Source: Echinometra lucunter
Lineage: Eukaryota; Echinodermata; Echinoidea; Camarodonta; Echinometridae
DNA: 64,000 bases
Assembly: GCA_029962745.1 (NCBI GenBank)
Contig: CM057151.1
Span: 35,759,624-35,823,623 of the forward strand
Reading direction: 5' to 3'
Each line of letters starts with the position of its first letter. The stretch's first letter is position 1. The notes under the pieces were generated by a model. The model ran no database searches, was not told the origin of the DNA, and worked only from the letters and a program-made list of their open reading frames with translations. A program made the translations under genes and the position numbers. Shown piece after piece: positions 33,301-45,118 of this stretch.

Positions 33301-36300
33301 TTTATCTCATTACATGCAGACTTGTATTTTTTCTAGATTTTGATTGTAAGTAGTATGTAAGTGAAGAAAAGAAGAAAAGAATATCAAACTGAAGAACAAG
33401 GAAAGTCTTTTTTGTTTTGTTTTGGCCTTTATGAAACCAAAATTTGAAAGAGCATCATCAAGGAGTTTCTTATTACAATGAAAGTAGAGCAAAATAGCAC
33501 TTATTAATGATGCACATTACGTGGGTGATGTCAAATGTATGGAAAATAACCATGTATCAACTGTGCCAAATAAACGTTGTACAACAAAGCAGTTATTGAA
33601 TTTATTCTGCGCTCGCCTTTTTCATTGAATAAATTTACAGTTTCCTCCCTTGCCATGCTGTGTAATCATTTATGCCCAGAGCCTCGTCTAGTACCAACTT
33701 GTATGGCATAGCAAAGCAAATTTTGGGGCTGCAGCATTTTAACTCCCATTTATTTCAACATTGAATGCAAGCAGCAAGACACACACTGAACAACACACTG
33801 CAGAGCTTCTAAAGGGCAGGGTGGACTTATTATAGCCAACAAGATATAAGCTTTCCAGAATGTCTGTAATTTATATTCGCAAGGTTACGTCTTTGTGCAG
33901 TGTGTTCAAATCTCGACTCTAGCCTCATGTTTATTTTATATGACCTCTCTGATCCCACACATATATAATGCCTAAAATAAGAACCCTCCATTTTGTTCAG
34001 CAGTGTGTTCTAAACATGTGTCTTTCATGTGATAATAGTTCACCAGGTTAAAAATGTTCTCTTTGCTAATGGCATTGAGGTGAAATAAAGGAATGGCTGT
34101 TCTGTTATTCTATGGAACATGCTGTTTGCTGTGGAGTGCAAGTTTAAGGTTGTGATAGTACATGTACATGTACTTGTGCTCTTGTAGATATTAGTTCTGT
34201 TTGTCTGTAATATTTAGGGGGAAAGAGCTTGCAAATGGAAATGACTTGCATTGCAGATCATCGTGAATTGACCTTTTTTTTTCTGAAAGGGGATTATGTT
34301 TGTACGTTAGTCACTAAAGTCTGGGTGTGAGTTATATTCATAATGTCTTGCCATCTAATGCAGGATTATTAATCAAAACAACATAGCTTGTTAATGCAGG
34401 CCTTCCTATACATGTATGTACGTGTATGGAATTCTTGTTGCATGATAGCAATTTTAAGCATGTGGTTGCAAAGCTACATAAAGTGTGTTAAACTTGGAGT
34501 TACAAGTTTGAAACTGACTACTAGTATTGCTCAAGCAATTAAAAAAAAACCGCACAATTCAGCTGGGCAAAAGTCCTTTAGACTAACCAACTCATCCACT
34601 TACATTCAAACTAGACAGTGTAGAAGATGATGACATTTTACACATCAAGTAACAACCAAAATTTGCAGAATTCTGAGAAAAGAGTTTTGATGAATGACGG
34701 TCCCAAATATGTAGGCGTATAAATTATAGATTGTTAATCATACGGAGGTATATTTTGATCATTATTTTTTTTTTTCACCTGAGCAGTTTTCATGATGAAA
34801 CAACTGACAACTCTCAGTCTCATTAAAATTCTATTACAACCAATTTCTTGACAGTTCTTAATGATGCTAATCCTCCCTTGGGCCTTTTCTCTTATTGTTT
34901 AGGGGCTTGAAATGTACACTTCCGTTAACCCATAGAAGTACAGAGCTTTCTTGAGGTCTAAATTAATCATCTTCAGTCCTCAAATTCGCAATACAAATTA
35001 TTTTTTTCCACGTTTACATAGCTTGAAAAAAATAAATATGGATATAACATAAACCAAAAATGAAATATAATTGTAAAATTGAATCAGAAATTGCCAATTT
35101 GAACACAGAAAAAAGTGATTATTTATTATTCACTGTGCTTCCAATTTAAAGAGTTTAATGATTAGTTACACTTAAACTGCTCTAATTCGAGAACACCACA
35201 CCATACAGCGATGGGAATGGGCTCAATTTGTCAGTGCATTTTTCTCTTTTTGCTCTTGTATGATATATATTGCCCAACATTCTGGACCAACAGATACTGC
35301 AAAAACGTCTCCTAAAGGTGACACTGTACCTCTATCATATGTGTTAATGAAACTGCCTTTTCTTTCCCAAGTCTAGACCTTTATGTCAGTTAGCTCCAGG
35401 TGGTATGCGATGATAATTCTCGGTGATTCATTGGGTATTTTTTCCCCTCTTCATTTCTTTCCTTCTTCTTCTCTTACATGTATATCATCTTTGTCTCCCC
35501 GTGAAGTTGAATCGAGAGTTTCTTCTTTCTTGGGATAGATTGATTGGAAGATGATGATTGTGGCCGGTAATATGCCTTAGTTACAATACAAGCATTTCCT
35601 ATCGTGAGTCATCAAGCCTCGGCTTCTGCAGCGTTTGGGGTTTGTCTTAAGTTAACGCTATACACACCAGTAAAAAAAAAAAAAAGAACTCTACAAGTAA
35701 CTTATGCAGTGTCACATACAATTTTAATTTGTTTGCAAATTCCTAGCTCTTGGGGATTATGTCGGCTTACTGCTCACTCATACACATCACATGAAGTGTA
35801 GTGAGAAAAACACTTCAGTGCATATTACTGTATAAGCCCTTAAGGGTCGCCCTGCTTGTAACATCGGGGCATTCTGCAATATTGTGAAAGTTCATGCTTG
35901 TCAAATGACATTCTGCCATGTAAGTGTAATAAAACTTGAAGATTTCAGGATGCTTTTAAGCTAAAAAATTATGAATGTGCAGTGAATGGCTTTGCAGTGT
36001 GCTCATTTGCACATGTACAGGTAGTTGTCACTACACAGTAGACATTCTTTCAGGTGTGTGGAACTGGGAAGTATAGTTTTTACAACTTTTTTTGCAGGTA
36101 TAACAAATTTAGATATGATAATTCTTTGATGAATCAACTTGATTACTCGATTAAATCATATTGAGAAGAGAAGAACAGTTTACAATTTTATCGATAGATA
36201 CAATTCCTTGTGAATGAATTTGAAAACCATTTTGTACAAATGCTGCAGAAAATAGATTTTATTTTGGAGCCAAGATATTCATGACATTGAAGAACACGAT

Positions 36301-36583
36301 ATACATTTACTTGTTAAATTTTCCAAAAAAAAAGCAGGTTTCAAGTAATCAGAATATGACAGTGTCCTATATGTAACATGTATCCCTCTTCAAATAATGG
36401 TAGAATTGGTAAATTGGGTTGATAAATTGTTATATTGTCTCTAAACCAAATTATATTTTGACCTTTACATGCAAGGTTGACTTTGTTAGAATCTGCTTTG
36501 TATGTAAATTGCATCAAATCATGAGAAGAAGAAAGGAATACCGGTACTGCAATTACATGTATGAACTAAATGAAAAGATGTTC

Positions 36584-37045
36584 ATTCTGTCAACCAGATT
36601 CAATCTGTGATTATAAATATTTTTTTAACCCATTCGTGACATAGGTCCACATTTCGTGGTTTGGCCTAATATCTTTTGATGCAAAGCCCTAAAAATCATA
36701 CCAAATACATGAGCAGAAAGAGCAAAAAGTTCTGCACAAACTGTGCCCATTTTGGTTGCGTCAATATTCGTTGTTTGATGCTGAAAATTTTTTAAAGGAA
36801 AATAGGCATTAAAATCCTTAAATTGGCAATGTGATAGGAAGTTTAAAATCACCATTTTTCCCTGCAAATTGGCAACATTTTGACTTCTCATCATACATTC
36901 TGTCAATTTATATTTATTTCAGATACATGACGTTTTATAAGAAAAATGTAGCAATAAAAGAAAAATGTTGGTGTTGCCAACTTGAAGAATAAAAGCTGAT
37001 CAAATTCTGTCAACCAGATTATTTCTGTGATTATAAATATTTTTT
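36584..37045 (-). mobile_element. MITE family A, reverse copy, flanked by a 43-bp direct duplication
   Basis: A family A element in reverse orientation. It begins TTAACCCATTCGTGAC at 36625 but lacks its last 30 or so bases at the other end (about 37003). On both sides stands a near-identical block, ATTCTGTCAACCAGATT then TCTGTGATTATAAATATTTT (36584-36626 and 37004-37045). This is far longer than the 4-bp TTAA duplication expected for this element type. Confidence 0.78.
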
Positions 37046-40000
37046 AAAAGAAAAGTAGATGAATTTTATTTGACTTTAAGTTTTGTATTAGTTTTTGTTG
37101 GCCCTGTATGTGTTTTCTGCAAACTGCTTTGTAGAAAATACATTAATGTACTACATGTATATTCCTTCATAAATCACAATTGTCCTGTTTTCTTTTAAAC
37201 ATCACTTTATTGATTGAACTTGTACAGCAAAGGAGAAAAAGATACAATAACCGAGGATACAGTGTATATATATCCAAATTACTGGAAAATGCAGGGCATC
37301 CAAAAAAAAAAAAAAATCAAACAATAGGCAAAAATATCATTTTGAAATCTGAATACCAGTTTGTATAACACTGAGTTTTATACTTTCAAAAGTTGGTGAA
37401 TGAAAGCTTGTTGTCACAAAGCACACTGTAAGATATTTGATTTTTTTCTATTTCCTTTAAGCCATATCATTACCTCAAGAATTGCTTGTAAAACTCCTAA
37501 AAATGAGATATTCTATCAAAGAAAGGATGGATCAATGTATTGCATCTATTTAATCTAAACTTAGATTGAGAGATGGAAATCCGATGAATAGATAATCGAC
37601 TGAACTGCAATTGTCATTTCTGCTGAATCTAGTCAAAATATATCTTGGCAGCTGCTTTTTTGTGGTACACTTTAAAATGAGAGAGGAGGGGAGAGAATTA
37701 TTGAAGTTCTTTGTGCTAAGTGGTGTAATTTCAAATCTCTGTGTGGTGTGGGAAGGAGGTGCAGTTTGACAACTCCATGCTAGTATACCATTGAGGACCA
37801 GGGTTTGGAGAACAAAGGAACATGGCTTGCTTGGATGTGGAAGTTGGACGATGTGACCTACCTAGGATCATGAGTTCATTTCAGTTCAACAGCCCATCTG
37901 TAGGTTTCACTTCAAATGCCACATTATGAGGAAACAAGCATGCGGATTTGCATGTTGTCCATCCTTTCAAAAAAACCAAAATGAGTATACACTTGTACTT
38001 TTTTTGTTCCTGGAAGAGATGAATTGGGAGCAAAATGGCTGACTAAGATTTGTTCTTTTTTTTCTTTTCCTCCATGATGTTTTGTCAAGCTACTATGGTA
38101 TATAAATGGACTTCCTCTGTGTCTCAATCGATATATGTTATGGGAGATATTTCCTGTTCACCTTCTACAATGCAAGCAAAGAACAGAGAGAAGTAAATCT
38201 CTGTGTAGTGTACATATAGGATCAGCTATGGCTGGGGCAGAGGTGTAGCCATTTTATTATCTCCTCTCTTTCTCTCTTTCCTGCACAATCTACATACAAT
38301 GTCAAAAATCTGTGTGTGTGTATATGAATATACATCGCATAGGGACATGCATGTAATTTGGGAGGCCATCTGACTCATATTACACTGTACTTCTTCTCTA
38401 TGCTTTGTAATGAAACTCTTTGTGTGTTTAATGGCATTAGCAGATTCTCTCTCTCTCGCTATATATATTTTTTTCTCTCTCTCTACTCCCTCTCTCTTCA
38501 TCTCTCGTTTCATTTCGTTTTCCCTACCGCATCAAGGAGAAATCTTTGGAGCATGCCATATGTGGGCTTCCAATGCTGGGCGAGTTGCACATTTGCATAG
38601 CTGTGATTGATTTCTGCTCAGAGATTGGTCGACATTTTCCTATTAACCCACACCTTATCCCAGGTTGTAGCCGACATTAGATTGCTGGCTCTCCGGGACC
38701 TGAAGAAATTCTGGAGTAATGATAATAAGACCGTGACGTGATGATGATATACTCGAACAAGAGGAGTTCTTTGGTATCTATTGGACAGTGTGTTGATACA
38801 TGCCAGAACAGAAAGTCAGAATTAATCCGTTGAATGCTGACCGAGAGATACCTCTTGATCAAGCCTATGGGAAAGCGAAAGGCATGTGAAATGAAAATGA
38901 AATCATCTCCCGTGTGTTAACATTCATACATGTATATCTGCTGTGAATCTAAGCATGCTACATTAATACCTACTTTGCAGGATAAATTGCATTCATTTAT
39001 CTAATCAAGTCCTGTAGTCTTTTACTTGTAGCAGTTTTCTCATAGAAGAGGACCTCTTTTGAAGCCATAAAATCAAATCTTGCACGGGAAGTCCCAAGAA
39101 ATCATGATATTTCTCTAGATCCATGTAGTACATATTGGAGACTTGGTACTGGAATGTTCCATGTTAGCAACCAAGCCAGAGTGCTTCTACCCATGAAAGA
39201 AACCAATGTTAATCTACATGTAATCCCTCTGATAGGACTTCAGCTGCAGCTCTTCAAACTGCCTATACTTCTTTTATTTAGCACTTCTACTGTAATCACA
39301 ATCGTATCAGACACATCATTCAACTGCATCTTTCATCATTACAGTGCACTCCTATCTATAACCCCATTTGTAAATTCTATGCCACTATCAAATCATACTC
39401 TTTTGCCTTTTTCTTTGATGCAAATTGACGTAAAGGTCAAGTGATGACTCCATTGTACGCCCCAATTTGTTTGAACGCAAATTTTTGATTATGGCAATAG
39501 TTTGTTTTTCCATTTGATGCGCATCTCGATTCCCATACACATGATAAACTTGCACACAAGCAATTATTCAAATCAGCATCGAGTGCCCTTAGGCCTTGCT
39601 TACTCAAAGAAATCCCAGCAAACAGCACGGTCAATTAAAATATGCAATTCCATCTTTTCAGGCTGCATATTGCTGCAAAAACAGTTGCCTCACTTCAGAT
39701 GGATAAATGGTCATGTGAAAAAAACAAGGAGGAAGATGTATAATATAAGTTTCAGAATGTGCAATGATTTTGCCAAATCAATTAGAGATGTATTATTTAC
39801 TTGGCAGCTGCATGAAAACCCAGTTGAAAGAGAAGTGCTGTAGTCATGACAAAGCATTTTTATTAGTTATAAATGTAATTTTTCTTTAGGGATAAATTAC
39901 CAATACAAAATGGAGTAGTATCTTTAATAAAGAAAAAAAAATTGTTGATAAATGGTGAAAAGTGTGGATTTATACATATATCTCTAGCTCTATAATTTTA

Positions 40001-40559
40001 TGTAAAATGCACTATTTGTCATGATGGGCATATGATTTAATACAAAACTTTGAAGAAAAAAATGGTTTGCTTTCACAGCTGTTGTCATGTAGAAATTTTG
40101 CAACTCTAGTAAAGATTTTCCCATTAAGTGCCATTAGCAGCAAATCCTTGCGAAATTTAATCTTGCCTGCAATATGGCAGATTTCAAAGCATGTATTTCT
40201 TCGCAGAATTCACAGGAATTTGATAGTTGTAAAGGTTGCTCGTATAGAAGGCCAGTAAAAGAAATCAAATCTAAAAAGGTGGAGAGTGATTTGGTCCTGC
40301 AAATGTTTTGAAGGTCTCTGGTAAAGAAGAGAATTAAGTGACATTAAAGTGCAAGAAAATCTTACATTTAGATGATTAACTTTAAAACTCAAATGAACTA
40401 CCGTTATGAACAAAAGTTTGCTTGCTCACACTGCTTGAAAATGTTTTTTTGCATCCAGATGATTATTTAACAAATCCATATAGTAATTTTAAGTTTTAAA
40501 AAACTCAAGGATGATCTAGATGTAAGGTACATGTAGTTTGATAAGTTCGAGTAGGAGAA

Positions 40560-40740
40560 GGTATGATGGCTCAGTGGTCATGTAACTGGGAGTACACAGT
40601 TTCAAAACCAAGTATGCACTAGCACCCTGTGGTATGAACTATTAAAGGCATCAGTCCTCATTCCTAAGTCTCTCGGATCGGACTTTAAGCCGTTAGACCC
40701 CTGGTTGCTTACTTCAGGCTTGTGCAGATGTGGTGCGACA
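40560..40740 (+). mobile_element. tRNA-derived SINE (second type)
   Basis: Begins with a pol III A-box-like TGATGGCTCAGTGGTCATG and a degenerate B box, followed by a body containing CCTAAGTCTCTCGGATCGGA and CTTTAAGCCGTTAGACCCC. Differs from the SINE at 15394. Inserted in presumed intron 1, about 500 bases before the first coding exon. Confidence 0.6.
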
Positions 40741-40768
40741 AACGCCCACGACAAATCCCCGCAACATT

Positions 40769-41080
40769 TTTAGTGTTCAGATATGGCGCGACAAACCACC
40801 ATACTTATGATGAACGTGCATGAATGCATCAACTCTCAAATAAAAGGGAGTTTTGTCAAAAGTTGTACAGACAAACTCATGACAATGTATTTTGCGCTAA
40901 CTTTTTAAGAATTTGGTTGGTCCACAGCATTTTGCAGCCAGGTGACAAAAAAATGTCTCCTGCCTCAGTGAAATCCATCTCATATCCCGTAGACTTGAAC
41001 ACCAAAAAAATGTTGCTGGGACTTTTTTTGGGGGGGGGGGGGGGGGAGGGGGGTGTCATGCCATATCTGAACAAGCCTTT
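40769..41080. repeat. Dispersed repeat, family E
   Basis: Shares order and sequence with 53532-53823: TTTAGTGTTCA, CAAATAAAAG, ATTTTGCGCTAACTTTTTA, TTGGTCCA, CTCATATCCC, a long G tract, then CATATCTGAACAA. It is probably a mobile element, with the G tract as a variable internal part. Confidence 0.75.
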
Positions 41081-41216
41081 ACAAGCATACACATACGTGA
41101 TATTAGTCAGGTAAAATGAAATAAAGAATCAACCAAATACTTCACAACTTTTTTTATTGAAATGATATAATTGTTGAATGAGGGATGATATGTTTCTTTT
41201 CTGTTTTTTTTTTCAG

Positions 41217-41296
41217 TATGGAGCCAGCTGAGAGTTCTGCCCCTAAAAGTCCTGTAGGACTGGGGGCAGGTTTCTTTGATTCTTCTCATCTCTTTG
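41217..41296 (+). CDS. BAZ2-type protein, first coding exon
   Basis: A pyrimidine tract and TTTCAG acceptor precede one base and then ATG at 41218. The exon encodes MEPAESSAPKSPVGLGAGFF and DSSHLF, then one base of a split codon before a perfect GTAAGT donor at 41297 (phase 1). I chose this Met because the acceptor immediately precedes it and the frame continues in phase into the next exon. The peptide alone is not diagnostic. Assignment rests on the exon chain that follows, which matches the BAZ2B N-terminus. BAZ2 proteins are nuclear regulatory subunits that pair with ISWI ATPases. Their TAM/MBD-like, DDT, PHD and bromodomains would lie beyond the right edge of the window. Confidence 0.75.
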
Positions 41297-41497
41297 GTAA
41301 GTCAGTCCAGCATTCTTTCATTTAAATCAATGGAAAAAAATGAATTGATATAAGATTTAATTTGAAATTGTAAGTGGAAGGTGATTAGAATGACAGAATC
41401 AGGCAGGTAAAATCTACATCCAGTTTCGATTGTGGGTTTCTTCTTTCTTTTTAATATTCATGATCCATATCCAGTCTCTAAATGTTACTGGGGGGGG

Positions 41498-41825
41498 GGG
41501 GGTGTTTCATAAAGCTCTTCGTAAAGTTATGAATGACTTTTTGAATGACTTCAGTATGGCAAGCCAAATGGGATTCTCAATCATTACAAATCGTGAGCTA
41601 AAGGGGAAATATGCAGATGAAGATTAACATTACTATTCATTGTTTACAAACATTTTCATTGCAGAGTATATTTTTTTGGCCAAAATTTAATTGTGATTAT
41701 TGGGAAATGCAGCCAAACTTTGTTTAAAACATCAGGAAAAGTTTGGGAATCCTATTTTGCACTTCATATTCAAGTCATTCGTAAAGTCATGCGTAACTTT
41801 ACGAACAGCATTATGAAACACCCCC
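41498..41825. mobile_element. MITE, family C (third copy)
   Basis: Follows a G run and reads GTGTTTCATAAAGCTCTTCG at the left and GAACAGCATTATGAAACACC at the right. Good terminal inverted repeats; no ORF. The long G run at the left may be an expansion of the element's GGGGG end. Confidence 0.8.
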
Positions 41826-41894
41826 TATTTTTATGTTGTTCACTCTATCTGCTTGTACTAGACTAATTATACAAAAATGATATTAGACATTGAT

Positions 41895-42470
41895 TTATGA
41901 TTGATTTGTAACTAATACCTCACAAGTCACAAGTTGAAGTATGAAGCCGAGGCAAGGTTGAAATTTTTGTGCCATTTTTAGCTTTCAGGTACTTTTATGC
42001 TCCATTCAAAATACACTTTATAAATTTACATAGCACACTTAAGGAATGATCTGTAGTACTGTGCACAGTAATTTTCCCCTCCATTTAGAGATTACAAACT
42101 CCATATCATCTGTGAATTGCATGATCTATATGGAATATATACCAGTATGTAGCGTGATCATGGGGATGAGATTATAATTTGATATAATGATATGTAATTG
42201 ATTTTTATCCACATGTAACTTCATGTAATGCTTCAACAGTTTCACTATTAAAGCTGAGGTTAGGTTGAACATTTGTGGCAATTTACCATAGAAGGTTTAT
42301 GCTTCCTTCCAAATGCACCTCATAAATTTTTATAACATTCTGTAGGCGTGATCTGCACAGATCTGCACAGTTATTTTCTCCGCCATGTAGAGATTAGCAT
42401 TCCAAGATAACACACATTGTGTTTGTGTCATCTGTGTATAGCATGATCCATGAAAGATATGCAAATGCGC
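41895..42470 (+). repeat. Diverged tandem duplication of about 290 bp in a BAZ2 intron
   Basis: The blocks AAGC(C/T)GAGG-AGGTTGAA, TTTATGCT-CC, ATGATCTG/GTGATCTG with TGCACAG, TTAGAGATTA/GTAGAGATTA, CATCTGTG and GCATGATC appear in the same order in 41895-42150 and again in 42185-42465. The second copy has a short extra duplication (GATCTGCACA twice). It is old enough to have diverged while the block order stayed intact. Confidence 0.65.
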
Positions 42471-43604
42471 ATGAAGGAAATAATCAGCTTGTAGCAGCCT
42501 GGGAAAATTAAGAGCGAGCAGAGAATTATTTCGATACTCGAAAGCTATCAAAAAGATCTGCAAAAATTACTGCAGCACTGCTAGATGGATAAACCCCACC
42601 GTATTCACAAATTCTCCCTGAAGAAAACTCCCTTTTGCACATCTCTTTTGTCCAGGAAAAAAATCTACTCATACACTGTATGTATATTCTGAATAATGAA
42701 TAATGAAGTGATTTCTCACATTCAAAATCAACTACTGTAGGAGATTCTGATGGTATAGGAACGTTACTCTGGAACATAACATGTGGGAAAATGAATGAAA
42801 AGCTCTTGCCTAGTCGAAGTACAGTAAACGATACCCCCTGTAAAAATGTAATTTTAGAAGAAATTAAAAATTTTTGAAATTCTCTCCAGATCTCCTGTGA
42901 AGAAAATCAGCTTTTACACAGTGATGAAAACTAATGTAGGAGATGTTTAAATACTGATTCTCGGAATCATAAGTCAGTGTCAAATACGCCATTGTTCTCT
43001 GCCAAGTGAATTCCTGAATTATTATTGGTGAGATCATCAACCGCCCCTTTTCTCCCTCCTGTGTCATTATAAGCTATCAAGTGCAAAGGGTACAGCTCAT
43101 TCCAAGCCAATCCCGTTTCTCTGTCAGCTTTTATCTCTTTGTTGAAAGCTAAATGGCATTATGCGGGAGTATAACGTGTGACGCAAACCTTAGCAGAAGC
43201 AGTCGAAATGTCAAAGTGGTACACAATGCATTTGCAAGTACATCTCGAATGTATTATTGAATTGAAGTGGATAAACAATTTGCTGATGTAAAGTCAGATA
43301 GTCGATTCTTAGCTCTGCCTGTGTGTGCAGCGTGCATGTATGTAGATAGGATTTTATGTGACATGACTGAAGATTCAATTTAGTCTTCAGTCAACATTTA
43401 TTAAGGGTTAAGGGAAAGCATGCATACACCTGTAATCGTGTATTCCAGGGTAGACATTTTTCAAAGCGTTCAGATTTGTGGATAAACATTTCATCATGAA
43501 ACCAATTTACCAAATACCTAGCTTTCTTTTATCACTGTTTTTGTGAGGAAAACAGTCTTTTGTTTCAATATATGTTCAATCAATATTAATCATTTTTCCT
43601 GTCA

Positions 43605-43658
43605 CTCGTTTTTCTTTCTTTTTTCTTTCTTTCTTTTTTTCTTTTTTTTCTTTTTTTT

Positions 43659-43705
<47 letters not shown>

Positions 43706-43767
43706 GTCTTTCTTTTTTTTGACGTGTAGGCAGTACATGTATGTCTTTTTTTTTTTGGGGGGGGGGG
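43605..43767 (+). repeat. CTTT microsatellite and T11/G11 tract
   Basis: (CTTT)n with T-rich interruptions from about 43605 to 43710, followed by T11 and G11 at 43746-43767. The Lys/Glu/Arg open frames on the minus strand are repeat translations. Confidence 0.93.
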
Positions 43768-44190
43768 TGGTTGAAGTTTGTCTGCTCGTGTACAATTTTA
43801 CTTGTAGATGTCATTTGTCATACATGTACATGGGACTTGATACTGCATTGACTTGAAAATACTATAAATAGCAGTACATGTACATTCTGCTTAACCCCTG
43901 TTCTTGACCCATTCACTACTGAATTCCTTTATTCATGTAGATATTTTGCAGGAGCCTTGCAATTCATGTAGGCACTGGGTTAATACTTTCAGAAGTACAC
44001 CCCTTTCATAATAAACACAACAAAAAAAGTAATTCCCCCCTAATTCAAAATAGCATAACTTTTTAATGAAAAAGTTGTGAGCAAAATAATTTGGCAGGAG
44101 TGTTTCTTCACTTATTCACTTACTTCTGTGTGAAAATGAGATTGATCCGTCAACTCATGCATGAGCGAGCAAACATTACAGTAAAAAATG

Positions 44191-44613
44191 TCACTTTTCA
44201 AAAGTCACAAGAGTCATTTTGGGGCTCTGTGAAACAAACCTGTGGCGAATTTGAATTCTTCCATTGTTTGATCCAGTCGTGCCTATCCCTGACACTTTTC
44301 ATGTTTATCACAGTTGGGTGAACACAGTTTATTTGAGAAAAATGATGTTCAGCCCTCCTAAATCTGCAAAATCCATTCAGTTTGTGGAAAAATTGGCATC
44401 GACCAACATGAGTCAGTATATTATGTGAAAATACCAGGTATTCTTTTTTTCCGCATTAAACAGTAAATTTTCAGTATTTCTTGCTTCATCGTTCGCAATT
44501 TTGTCACTCAACCATGGCACAACCTCGAAAAACATCAACAACACATAAAAAATGCCAGAAAAATCTTGTTTCACAAACCCCCCACAATGACTCTTGTGAC
44601 TTTTGAAAAGTGA
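44191..44613. mobile_element. MITE with 28-bp terminal inverted repeats
   Basis: TCACTTTTCAAAAGTCACAA on the left is answered by TTGTGACTTTTGAAAAGTGA on the right. The inverted match extends further inward through GAGTCATT and a CTGTGAAAC/GTTTCACA pair. About 423 bp, no ORF of its own. It lies 135 bases upstream of a BAZ2 exon. Superfamily unknown. Confidence 0.75.
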
Positions 44614-44748
44614 GTACATGTACTTTATACATGTTATGCTACCAATAAGATATTGTCTAAGATGTCCAAAATTTGGTTCTGAGTTATTGTTCTGTACAGG
44701 AATTGACTGTGAAAATGAAAATTCATTGTTATTTTGACCAAATTTCAG

Positions 44749-44946
44749 CGCATCCACTGTTTGCTGCCGCTGCGGCCGCTGCCCACCCCTCTACTAGTCA
44801 AGACCAGTTTTCCATGACACACATGCCCAGTGCCTTCTCCATGTTTGGGGCACACCCCGCCTTCTCTTCCCACCTCATGGGGGCGGAGTTTGGAGGACTC
44901 GGGTCTCTAAGGGCAACTGCTTCTCCACTTGGTGCTTCCACTTCAG
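44749..44946 (+). CDS. BAZ2-type protein, second coding exon
   Basis: After a TTTCAG acceptor at 44748 the exon completes an Ala codon and encodes about 66 residues: AHPLFAAAAAAAHPSTS, MPSAFSMFGAHPAF, then GAEFGGLGSLRA, ending ASTSG with phase 1 before a GTTTGT donor. It aligns with the N-terminal region of vertebrate BAZ2B, where SAFPMVSHPVFGLHS is followed by SEFGGLGTLGTPTAL. The poly-Ala run of seven comes from GCC/GCT/GCG codons. GC content is far above the flanking introns. BAZ2B is a PHD- and bromodomain-containing reader that targets ISWI remodelers; this disordered N-terminal part has no named domain. The match to BAZ2A is weaker than to BAZ2B. Confidence 0.85.
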
Positions 44947-45055
44947 GTTTGTTCATTTTGCAAATGTCTTGTTTTGTTGTGAAAACATGAGTATTTTGTC
45001 TTCTATTACAGTTATTTTTTTTTCAAATTCAGCATTTTTATTTATGTTTTCATAT

Positions 45056-45118
45056 ATTTATTTATTTATTTATTTATTTATTTAGTTATTTATTTATTTA
45101 TTTATTTATTTATTAACT
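45056..45118 (+). repeat. (ATTT)n microsatellite
   Basis: TTTA units with one GTTA interruption, in a BAZ2 intron. Confidence 0.93.

Larger units (their letters stand above)
24697..41216 (+). other. Presumed intron 1 of the BAZ2-type gene (16.5 kb)
   Basis: I find no convincing coding exon in this span. It holds copies of MITE families A, B and C, a (GA)n run near 28339-28388, a 65-bp direct duplication, a SINE and repeat E, all listed separately. The rest is AT-rich. Large first introns of this kind usually host regulatory DNA, but no specific element can be named from the sequence. Confidence 0.45.
41297..44748 (+). other. Intron of the BAZ2-type gene
   Basis: GTAAGT to TTTCAG. Contains a family C MITE, a diverged tandem duplication, a CTTT microsatellite, a T11/G11 junction and an inverted-repeat MITE, all listed separately. 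No other exon recognised. Confidence 0.7.
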
